From positions 558,001 through 622,000 of the forward strand of contig SJRY01000040.1 of NCBI GenBank assembly GCA_011319805.1: 64,000 nt of DNA, read 5' to 3'. The position numbers were made by a program, and so were the translations under genes. The notes beneath the pieces are model-generated. The model was not told the origin of the DNA, searched no databases, and saw only the letters and a program-made list of their open reading frames with translations. How positions within the stretch are numbered: position 1 is the stretch's first letter; the number at the start of each line of letters is the position of its first letter. Origin of the DNA: Macrocybe gigantea (taxonomy: Eukaryota; Basidiomycota; Agaricomycetes; Agaricales; Callistosporiaceae). Shown piece by piece: positions 47,415-59,389 of the stretch.

Positions 47415-47949
47415 TTAATGGAGCGCGTACGTACACCTGCGTGAGATCCCTAGCACCGGTATGACAGGCAATAAAATTGAGAAACGGCGCCACTCGCATA
47501 TTTTGAACCAGGATCTCTGCGCAAGAGGCGTCGGTCGAATGCAAGGTCCCACATCGACAGTCGAAGCCCTGCCTGACATGGCATCATGTGCAATTTTAGT
47601 CTGAAGCTGAGAAATATAGCGGTCAATCTTCTTTACACGTCTTTCCAGGATTACGGCATGCGACACACACAGGGATTGCGTCAACTTTCCGAGGGTCTCT
47701 CCATCAAAGACACATGCCAAAGAGTCGTCATCAGAAATCTGGTGACCCGCGGATATCAAGAAGGGGAGATGGAGAAACCCTTCAAGCTTGGTGTCCAGGC
47801 CGACGAAAGATTCTATTTTCTCTAGGCCAGAAATATCTTCTTTCTACACACATAGTTGGAACATCGTCACAGAGTGATATCTGATCACTCACCACCCCTC
47901 TTTCGATTGGTGCACCGGGTATGTGTGATCGGCGGCGGCGGCGGCGCAT
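47415..47949 (-). CDS. Candidate two-exon small gene, unrecognised
   Basis: Exon 1 (47893-47949) would code MRRRRRRSHIPGAPIERGV; a 49-nt intron (47844-47892) with a consensus GTGAGT donor and TGTGTAG acceptor keeps the frame open into exon 2 (47415-47843). Exon 2 begins KEDISGLEKIESFVGLDTKL and contains SDDDSLACVFDGETLGKLTQ, a short amphipathic helix (ERRVKKIDRYISQLQTKI) and a hydrophobic C-terminus. The product would be 161 residues. No family is recognised. A plus-strand frame (47586-47825) overlaps exon 2, so the strand is uncertain; the poly-Arg start comes from a GCC/GGC repeat. Treat as a hypothesis. Confidence 0.25.
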
Positions 47950-48924
47950 GCAAGAAAGTCCATGATGTACAATGTTGTTGCGTTAGTGCGTGTGCAATCG
48001 GAATTTACAGCAATAGACGCAGGCGGCGACAGAACGAAAAGGAAAATACGAAGACACTTAACTGACAGCTCCGACACTCTCCTGCCCTCTTCAGTGACAA
48101 GACGTTGCCGACCTGCTTCCCGCTTCTGATGCACTGGACGTGCTTGACAGCGGACTTGAGTTCGATTTCGCGTGAAGGCAAGAGAGAGCAACGTCGAAAT
48201 GCCTTTCCGCGAGGCTGGCATTGAACATGTTTGAAGGATCGATCTCTCGTGTCGAACATGAGAACTCTTTGATTGATGGACAGACTAAAAAAAGCAATGC
48301 ATCCACGAAAGGGGTCGCGGACTTGCCGAATCTGCCTCAACGGGCACGCGAACGTATGGCTTCAGCGTGTAAACGAGGGATAAAAAGGAGCAACGCAGAG
48401 TTGAGATGCACCCGCAAAAGTTACAGCAGGATGCAATTGAGCTAATTTCTCAGCCGAAAGCAAATTTGGTGGTGGGATTCGCAGGTACAGGCGGTACGTT
48501 GCGAATTCGTGCAATGTAGTCATCGCCGGAGAATGCTTCACCGACCAAAAGTCCGTCAGTTGTCAGTCGAGCTGACCGTGGAGAACACTGGAGCAAAGCA
48601 TTGCGGGGCTTGCAAGGGCGTGATATCTCATCTGCTAGACCTTTCTCATCAGAAGGTCCATGTCGCAAGGCCTCGGCTATGGACTTGTATCACCGTCCGG
48701 CTTCTAATGATATACCGCAGCCACTGTTCCGCTATGCCTTTTTTTGCAGTGGGCGAGGCTGCGGTCGGGGGAAGGCTCGGGGATGAAAATGTTAGTTGTA
48801 TGACTCAAAACGCATGTCAATACAGCGACATTACATTTCCTTTAGCTAATTAGAACCGCAAACTTATTAGAATTCAGATTCTGTACGAACGTACGCGATG
48901 AATCTCCTGCCCGATACCCTCCTC

Positions 48925-49736
48925 TCATTGATCCTTCTTGCTCGTGGCAAGTTTTTTTTGCTGCTCCTCTTCCATCTTTGCCAGAGCTTTAGCCTCCGAT
49001 CTGCGCGCATATTCTTGCCCAGCCTGTATTAGGCGTTAGTCCAACATGAAGCTGTCTTTCGAGGCATGTCTGGGCCTTTTCTTTGGTCGAAAAGGCCCTT
49101 CCAAACGAGGGAGATGCGTACCTGCAACACAAGGATACCCCCAAAGCCAGCGCAATCATCACATTCCCAGCTGAGAGCACACGCATCGCCTCGATCCTGT
49201 CTTCTCGCGTATCTACGCCTTCAACGGGGGTCACAATAGTGCGCAGTGTCGGAACCGTAACCGTTAGGTATATTACAATACCAAAGACATAAACAGCTGG
49301 GAGATGAATGCTATGACTGAGCACTGGACGATACTTCTCCAGGAAGAAAGCGCACCCAAAGACGACCCATCGAAGAACATGGCGCTCTCATCCCACTTGT
49401 GAAGTTTTGCAAGGAGGCCCAGCAGGCCTACTCCGACCATTCCGTGCAATAAAGCCTGTGAAACACATTACGCTCAGCAGGTTTGTGAGGGCGAATGCGA
49501 TAACCACCTTAATGGCTGGTGGTGAATTAAAGAACGTGGTGTAGAATTGGAATCCGTCGGAAAGGACGTCTTCCGTCAACGGCTGCCACAGTATACGATG
49601 GTCGACATTGAAGCAGATGTAAAAGATACCTGTCGGGCGACTAGCGTTGACGGGTGGGCACGGATGAGGCTGAAAGCAAACACGCACCCAAGAAAAAGCA
49701 CACAGGAACGAGCACTGCAGCCTGTTTGAAGCCCAT
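48925..49736 (-). CDS. SHR3: Shr3-like ER chaperone for amino acid permeases
   Basis: Shr3 prevents aggregation of amino acid permeases in the ER membrane and allows their packaging into COPII vesicles. The start (49734-49736) gives MGFKQAAVLVPVCFFLG, then, after an intron, IFYICFNVDHRILWQPLTED. The next part is SDGFQFYTTFFNSPPAIKVV, the family's best conserved block, followed by LTNLLSVMCFTGFIARNG. After a further intron come FFDGSSL and PAVYVFGIVIYLTVTVPTLR. EDRIEAMRVLSAGNVMIALA covers the last part of the membrane domain. The tail is charged (SEAKALAKMEEEQQKK, ending ATSKKDQ); a Lys-rich cytosolic tail fits ER retention. Four membrane spans and three or four introns. An upstream in-frame extension is not needed because MGFKQAA is the typical start. 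Confidence 0.85.
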
Positions 49737-50079
49737 CGTCCTCTCGCGTCGTCGGGCAGTTTGGCCTACTGTCGGTGATGGAGAAGTCCTTGACAGTGAC
49801 CCTGGGTTGTCGGTCATGGTTCACTCTCTCGTAATAGATCAATCAAACAAGATGGTGCCTTCTCTGCGTTGATTGTCCATCGCTTCGCTTCGCTCAGCTC
49901 ACGGGGTATCAAAATGAACTCGTAGTAAGGTGACAACAGGTAGTGAGATACATGTCAATGACTCCTCTTCTGGTCGTGCGAGTCGTGGTATCAAGGTGGT
50001 ATATACAGATGTGACGAATATTAAGACATGCGAAGGCAAATGCCAAAAATCGAAATCACAAAATATAAATCAAGAAGAA
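49737..50079. other. Intergenic, tandem minus-strand genes
   Basis: 343 AT-rich bases between the start of the Shr3-like gene and the stop of the RhoGAP gene. They hold the promoter of the former and the 3' UTR of the latter. No distinct site was recognised. Confidence 0.35.
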
Positions 50080-53000
50080 TTATTCATTTCGCACAGGGGA
50101 AGGTGCGTCGGAAAGCCGTGACGGCGAGTTGGGTGGCCGTGGGGAAGATGGCAGTCCCAGCACCTTTGAATGGCGGTTCCCTCGATGTGGAGGTATGATA
50201 GAAACGTTAAGGCCCCTTGTTGCCGCGACGGTGGAAGCTTTGGAAGTTTTGGTGGCCACGGGTGTGTCCGGAGGTGTTACACGGACAGAAGATTCGTGGG
50301 TCTGAGTGCTGGAGATGGGACCGGATTCCACTGACGACTCCACGGTGACATCAGCTTCTGTCGTTTCGGTTCCACTCTCTTCCTGTACAGACAGCTCGTC
50401 TCCGTCTGACAAAGTTTCTTCCGCGGGGGCTGGAGAAGGTCACGGGCCGTGAGCTTGACAACTCCAGGCAGACAAGGGAATGACGCATACCTGAGAGTGT
50501 TCTCCCAGACAGACCAAGAAGCTGATCGGCCGCTGCATCCGAATACTGGCGACTGTTTCGCCGGTGCAGATCCGAAGAGCCTTCGCCCTCATCCTGCTCA
50601 TTCGCTTGACCATCATAGGCCCCCATGTCAACATTAAAGACACGATTAAACTCGCTCATCATCAAGCTGAAGACGCCGGCGGGGATGCCCAGAGTCGGGC
50701 TAAAGACAATGCCGACATTGCGCATTGTCATCTTGTTCACACTCGCATTTTGCACAATCAGGATCAGGTGAGCCGTCAGTGCTCGAAGCAAGCTATAGTT
50801 GGCAAGCGGAAGGGCGGCGATCAGGTTTGACAGTTCTTTTATCCTCTCCTGAGCATCGACAAAATCTGTACAACGTCAGCACTGTGCAAAAGTGAGAAAG
50901 GAAAGAACAAGGATACCAATGACGGCGAGAAATCTCAGATGTAGGTCACGGGTAAGAATACTAGCCGGCAGTTCACGCAGGAAACTCTTGAGAAGGCCGG
51001 CGATAGCATGCGGATCCCAGTATTCATCTGATGCGAGCAGATCAACGTCTCCCTCTGATCACACTATTGAGCTTTATCTGTGACGGAGGTGGAGGAAACC
51101 AAAGGACACTTGCCTGAATTGAACCTATCTCGGAGGCTCTTGATAACGGCAGAACTCCCACTGAGGCGATATATCCCTTCCTCTTGGTCGGCCTTCTTTG
51201 CTTCAAGATACTGAATACACCGGAATACGATAGCAGGAAGATTAGCTATCTGAGCAACGTCTAAAGCTTCCAGGAGGGGTACGCCGAAAACGGCGCGTGG
51301 TATAAACGTGGCTGCAGCTTTGTCGCCTTGATTGGACAAAAACGTCAGATCGAAATGGAAGACAGGTAGCGCAGTCACTTTACCATTTGTTCTCCCAAAG
51401 CCCCAGAAGGATCGTGCTTTGGCCCTTCGCTCTGCGTTTGTCTGCTCTGCAGGCGGGACATCCTTTCCGCCGAATTTGAACCCTGATGGGATAGGGGCAC
51501 CGTTCATGGGTCCCGAAATTTTCACCTTGTTATCCAATTTGTCCGGCGAGGGGACCCGGTCAACTGGCGATGACGTAGTCGGTGAATGCGCAACGGGATT
51601 CAGAGTAGGGTGGAATGACTTGCGTTCGTTATAGGCGTCCTTTCGATGCCGTTCGGGGGAAACCTGACGCTTCGAGTGCGATTGCAGATCCGGATAATGG
51701 CCAAGTTCCGAGTTTGCGCGTTGCCCGAGTCCGCTGCCGGCATCCGGAGCGAACTGGATGACGTTGGAGAGGGGTGACGAATCTGGCAAGCTGGAGGGTT
51801 GTCCCTGGTTTCGTTCTAGCATTCTTCGGGCAGCGTTGTGCTGTGCATCAAATGCGGTGCTGTTAGTCGGTCGATCCGTCGGTGACGGATCAAGGGACTT
51901 GGCCGGGCTTGAAGACCGCGTAGGGTCGTCCACCACGAGAGGAGGCGGCTGCTGGAACAGTTTCGCGTTGCTTGCGTCCGGTGGCAGCTGCGACAGCGGG
52001 ATAGCAGCGCCTTTGGCTATTGATATATCGTCCTTGGAGAAGCCGCGGTGAGGTTTCCTGGAAGCAGAGGGGCTCTCTACCGAGCTGGTGCTTGTGCGCG
52101 GCTGGGCTGGAACAGCCCCATTCGCATAGGAATTCGTCACCAGAGGGGCAGAACCATAATTGATGGGCTCCTCGCTGTACATACCCGAAAAATACCGAAC
52201 AAGCATTTCCACCCAGCTATCCCTATCTTCGTCGCTCTCAGCACACAAGACATGTCGTGGGTGATTTCCTCCAGGACCCCTTTTGGCCTCAACGATGAGA
52301 AAGGCATGTCGATATTCCTTCTCGTCGTCCGTTGTGAATGACTTGTCACTCTTTTGCTGACGCCCTATTTGGGCACCCGTTATGAGTATGGAGCCTAAAT
52401 GAGTCCCGCCGCGCTGTGGACAATTTAGACGACAGAAAGGTACGCGGAAATGATTACATACGCAGTCGTAGTATTCCAAAACAGGACCTTGCAGGACGAA
52501 GTACCTGGTTTTCCAACCTCCAAAGTTTTTCCCTCTCTTGGTGAGATAACCCTCTTTGTGACCGGCTTGCATAACAGGATGTTTTGCCTCTCGCACGATA
52601 TCTGACGTGAAGAAGGCGATGACTTCGTCGTTGTTCTTCACAGGAAGATTGATCAATGTCTGCAAATAGTTTTCCAGAACGGCCTGTGGACATGCAAGAA
52701 CGATCAGTCGACGCAAACTCCCGATCGGCTTTGCTCTCCTCCGCACCTTCCTCTGATCGACCTTGGCGGGAGCATGATCTTTCCAAAGCTTGCCTTCTGG
52801 CAGGGTGACAATTTTCTTCCCGATAGCCTTGCCCACACTGCTGCGGACCCGCTGATCCAAGTTGAGGACGTCAGAATAGAGCTTCTCTACTTTCCAGCCT
52901 TCTTTTCCGTGGCCAGGGTCGACGTGAACAACAAAAGACAGCACCTCTTTTCCACGGTCATTGGGACGGACGAAGGAGTGAGAAACAGTCACGGTGGTGC

Positions 53001-55025
53001 GGGGAAGATCAGATGACAGCAGAGGAAGAGCACGGAATTCGCCCTTGATCTCGGATCGGATTGGTTGAAGAGGGGGAAAATATGGCTGTTGCGGCTGCAG
53101 GGGCGGCTGCTGTTGCTGAAGATTAGGAGCTTCCATGGAAGGAGTCATCTTGAGCGGTTGGCGGAGAGCGGCGGCATTGGCTGCAAGCTGAGAAGAGTGT
53201 TGGTTCGCGTCCGACATGGGCGTGAAAGTCGGAGGCAGAGGAAAATCTTCAGCGGTGGTGTGCGCCTTTTTCCTCGGGGTGTGAAAATCGGGCGCCTCTG
53301 GTGTTTGCTGGAATGCCGCAGCGGACGCCGGGTCGGGTACAGAGTGATGACTACTGGATTCGTTCTCGTCCGTCTCCGATCTCGTGACTGCAGACTCGGG
53401 CTCGTCGCCATCCTCGTCCTCGTCCCCGCGCATGTCCAAAAACTCCCTAGACCCTCCTGGGCTGTCCGCGTCGTTGATGGGCCCGCCCGCTGGGGTGAGG
53501 GTGGTGGACGTCTCGGGAATCTGGAGCAATGGCTGAGCGCCACGCGAAGCCGCTCCGAATTTCGCCGCGAACATGTCTGCCTTTGGACTGGGGACAGGAG
53601 AGTCGGTCATATTCGCGATGTATTGTTTGGCTTCATCTGGAAGGGAGATGCGCGAGTCCCGAGAAAGGGTGTGAGTGTTGACATGATCATTCGGCATCAG
53701 CATGCTGGATCCAGAAACGGAGGTCGTCACGATCTGAGGTGTGGTTGAAGGTGGACTGGTGGGCTGGTTAATTTGAGGCACAGTTGCATTCCATGCCAAG
53801 GCAGATTGCCATTGTTCCCCTGACGGGCCACCGTAACCTGGCGGTGCCGTCAAAGGGGTAAGGACAGTTGAATTATAGTTTTGCACATGGTGGGAAGTGC
53901 CAGTGGCAGACGAAGGGATATGATTGGCACTGGCAGACGACGGGTCGGTGGAAGTGCTGCTCGTGCTCGCACTAGAGCTTATGACGGTACTGGTGCCATC
54001 GCCGAGGCTTGATTTACGAGGATAAGAACGACTGGCATTATTTCCTTGCGAATTGGACGGTGGAGGGAAAGATCCAAAGGATGACTCTTGGGTCACTGAT
54101 ACTGCCGATGTTGACACGGCCGGGAGCTGATCAGGGCGCGGAGGAACAATGAGAGGGGTCGGTTGTTGCCTCTGAGAGCGGGATGCAGATCCATCGCTGG
54201 TCTGCGGTTGGCTAAGATTGGATGGAGCGGAGGCAGGAGGAACGGGGAGTGTCTGAGCCCGGGGTGTGGGAGACGTCATTTGAAAGGAGACGTTCGACTG
54301 AAAGGACGAATCCCTTGGAGAGAGAGGTTCATAGGAGCGAGATGCGTGAAGCGTTTGATGCTGCAATGAGTGTGGCGTTTCTGGGACACAAAGGGTCAGA
54401 CTTGGCCAAAGTCCTACGTAATGCTTTTACACTCACGTAGTCCGTCAGACGACTGGCGCACGGGCTGCTGCTTCGTACCATCGTTCGGCTCTTTGGACTG
54501 CGAAGCATCGTCCGGGTTGGCGAGAGCGAGGGAGACACTTTCACTGACACTGCGTTTCGTGTCGTTGCCTTTGACCTTGGCTGGGTTCAAAGCAGTAAGC
54601 TTTGACTTGTACGCATCTCGCTCGCCTCTTACACGTTCGAGATCCTTCAGAATCTGATTGTAGGCGGAGCGTTGTTTCTCGATGAGTTTCCAGAGTTGAG
54701 TGTTCTGAGCTGAGAGAACGTTGCGATCATTTATGGCATGTTCCAAAGCCGCTGCCGTTGGATCTTGCTCGGAGGCGTGCAGCTTGAGAAGAAAAGCGCC
54801 TGTGAGGGGGCGATCTCGGGGAATAGTGCCTGGGGCAGAAGAGGAGGGTGGCGGGGCTGTCAAAGAGGAAGAATTGGATGGCGGGATGGGATTGGAGGTG
54901 GCGACATGGCGTTGGGGAGTGTGTGGAGCTGGAGAGGGATTGGCTGTCTGCGGGAAGGGCAGGCGTTCATGGCGCGAAGGTGTGCCGTAGATGCTGCTCG
55001 GTGCAGTGGGGTTGTGATAGGACAT
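50080..55025 (-). CDS. BEM3: PX-PH-RhoGAP protein (Bem3-like)
   Basis: A GTPase-activating protein for Rho/Cdc42-type GTPases in polarity and septin organisation. The start (55023-55025) gives MSYHNPTAPSSIYGTPSRHE. A coiled coil follows (NDRNVLSAQNTQLWKLIEKQ, near 54640-54740). A very long Ser/Thr/Pro-rich disordered region runs from about 53150 to 54370. The PX domain (about 52650-53030) has TVTVSHSFVRPNDRGKEVLS and LACPQAVLENYLQTLINLPV. The PH domain (about 52150-52570) has KEGYLTKRGKNFGGWKTRYF. The RhoGAP domain begins at AVFGVPLLEALDVAQIANLP; the arginine finger lies in EEGIYRLSGSS near 51160-51190, and NVGIVFSPTLGIPAG lies near 50700. The tail is Ser/Thr/Glu-rich. About eight introns; over 1,400 residues. 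Domain order PX-PH-RhoGAP matches yeast Bem3. Confidence 0.9.
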
Positions 55026-56205
55026 GGTGTGAGGCGACAAAATCAAACCAGTTGGTATGCCAGTGGACGAGGAGCCAATAAACGAGATATCAGGGCGCCA
55101 GCCTGTGGATATATAGGCCCTGCTCGCTGTGTCGTCCGATGACGGTAGTGGTGGCACAAGGTTAAGGCCAAAAATGCGTGGCAAATAATTTGACGAATGG
55201 GAAACAGTGTCAGATGGCCTGACCAACATCCGAATCCGCTCCTCCTACTACATCTTCCTCCTCCTCACTCCCTCCCGCCAATCATCGCCATCAGTCATCC
55301 CCTGCATGTAGACGTATCATTTACTCGGCCTGCCCGGCTACCGCATCGTTCCTCTCCTCTCAAGCTGCCCTCTCGCTCGTACCAACTATTGCGACCACTT
55401 GCCTGCGACGACGACGACGACGATCACCCCGCAGAGGCACGCGATCGATGTTCGCGACAGCCAACCTCAACTAGCACGCGTGCCCTGGACGATGGTCACT
55501 GTCAACTCGCCTATACCCCAAGGACATACCATATGCGGAAATGATGTGGTTGCCAAGCATGTCTACGCCGTAATCCCATTACAATCCCCATGATCCACTG
55601 GTCGCTCATCCACCACTAGTGATTGGATGTCTATCATTCCCTCCACCTATCGCGGTGCAGCGGCCGCCCATTGTGCAGATCATGTCATAAACTTCTTTTT
55701 TCTTAAAAAAAGTGAATCCCGACAACATCCGAGCATGCCGTCGATCACGACACCAGCAGTGGTCAATGCATACTTGCGATAACCCGTTCCGTCTTTAAAC
55801 ATCACCACTTTCTGGACTGCATTTCCTTTTTATGCTCCTATGATTCTCTACGCATGTGATACGAAGATTGGCCTATGCTTCAACAAAATCAAGTGCACTG
55901 TTGTTGTTTCAACGACAACGCCTCATTGTAATGCGACGTCGGCTTATCTTGGCTGTGTACACTGACTCTTATCTGTAAGAAATTACGGTTTCCTGTTCGA
56001 CATTTTCTATCAATATCTATCTTGAGCGCTGAGCACGGTATTGAGACGGAATTGACAAAGGACCACTTGTGTATACCAAGGCCTTCCATATGCGGTCGCG
56101 GAGGTCCGACCGAGCTACTTGAAACTTCTCATCCTACTCATCGTACATTTATAAATCCAGAATTGCGCTACTCGGTCTCTTTTCCTCCAACTCCTAGCAT
56201 ATAGC
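55026..56205. promoter_or_regulatory. Divergent promoter region, RhoGAP / serine dehydratase
   Basis: 1.2 kb between divergent start codons. A TATAAA at 56149-56154 lies 52 bases before the serine dehydratase start. A CT-rich tract (55240-55280) probably marks the leader of the RhoGAP gene on the complementary strand as a GA-rich leader. A CGA repeat occurs at 55405-55422. No gene was supported. Confidence 0.4.
56149..56154 (+). promoter_or_regulatory. TATA-box candidate of the serine dehydratase gene
   Basis: TATAAA in the context ACATTTATAAATCC, 52 bases before the start codon at 56206. Confidence 0.4.
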
Positions 56206-59159
56206 ATGCATTCGTTGAGGAGGGTACGCGCCAACAGCCCGGCGCTTTCATGGTTTCTCCGGCATCCGTTTCACACCAATGCAGTTCGTTCCAGCCATCT
56301 CGCCGTCAGGGGTCGCGAAGAGGACGTGCCAGATACGCCGGCGCGGCAGCTCCCCGAGCACGCGGTGATCTCTACGTTTGACCTATTCAGCGTTGGAGGT
56401 GAGTATGTACAGGCGCTGCTGCGCTGTAGCTGAACGAGCACAGTCGGTCCGTCGTCTTCCCACACCGTCGGGCCCATGCGCGCCGGCAAAATTTTCATCA
56501 CGGATCTTGAGCAGCTTGGCTTGTTGGAAAAGGTTCTTGTCTGACTTTTTTATTTTTTATTTTTTAAAAAACACCACTGACAATCATGTGACATCAGGTC
56601 AAGACGCTAAAAATAACTCTGTAAGCCTAATATCTTGCGTTACCAGCCTGTCATTGACTTGTTCATCTCGTTCAGCTATGGTTCTCTCGCCGCTACCGGA
56701 AAAGGGTACGCCCATCTCATTCACTATTGCTGTACGATGCTCATTATTTATGCAGGCACCACACACCTCAAGCAATTCTTCTTGGCCTCGAGGGCTCCGA
56801 TCCCGAAACCATAGACACCGGAACCATACCCTTCCGCTATGAATCCATTCTCACCAACAAATCCCTGCATCTGGGCGGACACCACAGAATTACCTACGAT
56901 ATGGACCGCGACATGCTCTGGCGATGGGACCAGGTCCTGAAGACGCACCCGAATGGCATGCGTTTCAGCTGCTTCGGGCCCGAGGGCGATCTATTGGCGA
57001 CCAATGAGTACTTCAGCGTCGGGGGCGGTTTCGTAGTCAATGAAAAGACCAAAGTCGACGAAAACTTGTTTTACAAGGGCGTCGACAAGAAGAACGTCCA
57101 CGGTGCTCGTCTGCACCAGAGCCATTCTATGGCGGACCCCGCGAACCAGACAAGTCCGTCTTCCGCAAGCTCCCCTCCTCAGGACGAGTCCGACCAGCCG
57201 CCTTATCCCTTTGAATCCGGAAACACCCTCCTAGAATTGACCAAAAAGCACAACGTATGAATGTTCTCGCTTTCTGTGCATCTGCAATTCACACAAGTCT
57301 ATTCAGATGACCATTGCTCAAATCGTTTATGACAACGAGGTAGGCACCCCCTAGAGCCATTTCACTCACCTCGCTCATAGCGCCGCAGAAATATTTCGGA
57401 TACACGGACGAAGAAATTCAAGCCAAGGTGTGTCGGTTCGGTCCCGGCATTGGCTGAGTGCTGAAACACGCGCAGCTCATGAAGATCTGGACCGTCATGG
57501 ACGATTGCATCCGCACAGGAGTTTCAGCATCAGAGCCGACTTTACCTGGGCGCCTGGGGCTCAGAAGAAGGGCTCCGATGCTGTATAGGCGCCTCATGCG
57601 AGGGTACGAATTTTGACTCTGCATTTTTTTTTATTAATTTAAATTCTTAATTCCGATAGTTTCTACCCTGGCGTCGCAGCGCCCCATCTGCCGAGCATAA
57701 GTTCGGGCACTCGACATGGCGAAAGCATTAAATCTCCCGACGCACCAGAACACTCTCAAACGCGTGTCGCCGCCGAACAAGAGGGCCCTCATCACGGCCG
57801 ACACAAACACCGATCTAGACACCCATCAGCCGTGTGACGAGGGTGGTGGGGTCTTTCGATCATGCCGTACTCCCCATGCCTCCCGTTTGTACCCTGGTTT
57901 TTTGCAGCCTGTCTCATGAGATCCCTTACGTTAGATTCAACAGAGAAAGACGGACATCCCTGCCATGGATTTTCTGTCGTGTTACGCCATAGCCGTCAAC
58001 GAAGTAAATGCGTCAGGGGGAAGAATCGTCACTTCTCCTACTAATGGTGCGGCCGGTGTCATACCTGCTGTATTAAAATACATCGTCGAAGTATGTTTTT
58101 CCTTATTGCGAAATCTGCCACTTTATATGGTTAGGATAACGCCGCTTCCCCCTATTAGTTCGTCAGCGATGAGCCAGAAAAGAGCATCCAAACATTCCTT
58201 TTGACGGCTGCTGTGCGCTCTGCTTCTCTGAGAAAGTTCGCTTACGCGATTGACATGGTTCTGAAACGCGAACAGGCAGTCGGCATGCTTTTCAAGCGTG
58301 GTAGCACCATCTCGGCCGCTGAAGGCGGTTGTCAAGCCGAGGTTGGCGGTACGTACGTTTTTGTTACATCTTCCTTCTACGGTTAGTCATGGAGATCGCC
58401 TCAGTGGCTTGTTCGATGGCAAGCGCCGGGTTCGCTGCTTGCATGGGCGGTGAGTGACATGCAAGATCTATTTCCTTGCTTGAGTCTGATTACTCGGAAT
58501 TCCCAGCATCTCCGGAAACTGTGCTTCAGGTGAGTATCAAGATTTAGTGCAACATCATTTGGTTCTTGACTCAGGGTCTTCGACATTCTAGGCGGCAGAG
58601 ATAGGCATTGGTAAGCCATGGGAGGGACGCTTCTGCCTTGATTCTGCGCTCCTCACCCGACGCGAACAGAACACAACTTGGGCCTGACTTGCGATCCGAT
58701 CGACGGCCTTGTCCAGGTGCCCTGTATCGTGCGTTTCCCTGTTCATGCCATCCTCAATTGCTATTCACTCAGGCATCGTCCAGGAACGAAACAGTCTAGG
58801 AGGTAAGCGCACATTCTGATCGACATTTCTACCGCTCTGAATGGGGCGTCCAGCGGTCAAGGCCGTCACCGCTGCGCAGCTGTCCATGGCGAGCGACGGC
58901 GTGTATAGCGTCACCCTAGACGAAGCCATCGAAGCCATGCGGCTAACAGCGGCCGACATGAGCGTCAAGTACAAAGAGACCAGTCTTTCGGTAAGTTTCG
59001 CGCTAGACTCGATTTAGCGATATTTAATGTCGATTCGTTTCGCGATGTCAGGGTCTTGCGGTGAATTCCTATACATGGTGACTCATTAGAACTCTACACT
59101 GATCAATTGTCCGCGTACAGACGAGCGTGAAGATACCTCTATCAGTGCCAGCATGGTGA
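56206..59159 (+). CDS. L-serine dehydratase, iron-sulfur (SdaA-like) type
   Basis: Deaminates L-serine to pyruvate and ammonia with a [4Fe-4S] cluster instead of PLP. The start at 56206 gives an Arg-rich, acid-free leader ([20 protein letters not shown]), which looks like a mitochondrial presequence. The beta domain follows: [10 protein letters not shown], then [18 protein letters not shown] and, after introns, [20 protein letters not shown]. The alpha domain starts near 57300 ([11 protein letters not shown]) and includes [74 protein letters not shown]. The three cysteines in EGGCQ, LTCDP and VPCIE are the cluster ligands of this family. Both domains are fused in one chain, as in type II bacterial enzymes. 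About 15 introns; the last exon ends [12 protein letters not shown] (stop 59157-59159). Confidence 0.9.
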
Positions 59160-59389
59160 GTTCTTTGGCGTTGGAATCGGAACAACAGATAATAATGTTT
59201 ACATGCCAGTTGATGACGGACAATTCATTATCCCGAGAACTATATACCCTTTTGCTACCCTAGAATCTTTGCTTTCTGAGAAGAGATGGTTTTTGTTGTG
59301 TGGTCATGTCTCATAGGCGGACATTCTTAGTTATTCCATAGATCAAGATACATCGCTTTGCTAGATACATATGCTCTGTTCCACTAACG

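Larger units (their letters stand above)
45439..48924. other. Gene-poor 3.5-kb stretch
   Basis: Most of this interval has no recognisable coding sequence. The first 0.6 kb is the likely promoter and leader of the Ecl1-family gene, with the palindrome at 45564-45587. Unsupported short frames lie at 46067-46606 (+) and 46741-47197 (both strands). A weak two-exon candidate gene is described separately at 47415-47949. At 48450-48668 (-) a short protein-like frame ends in NVPPVPANPTTKFAFG, but I found no partner exons. A long non-coding transcript or poorly conserved genes are possible. Confidence 0.35.

Noticed and set aside
53065..53748. 227-codon plus-strand frame, Arg/Gly-rich
   Set aside because: Antisense to the Ser/Pro-rich part of the Bem3-like gene; the Arg richness is the mirror of Ser/Pro codons.
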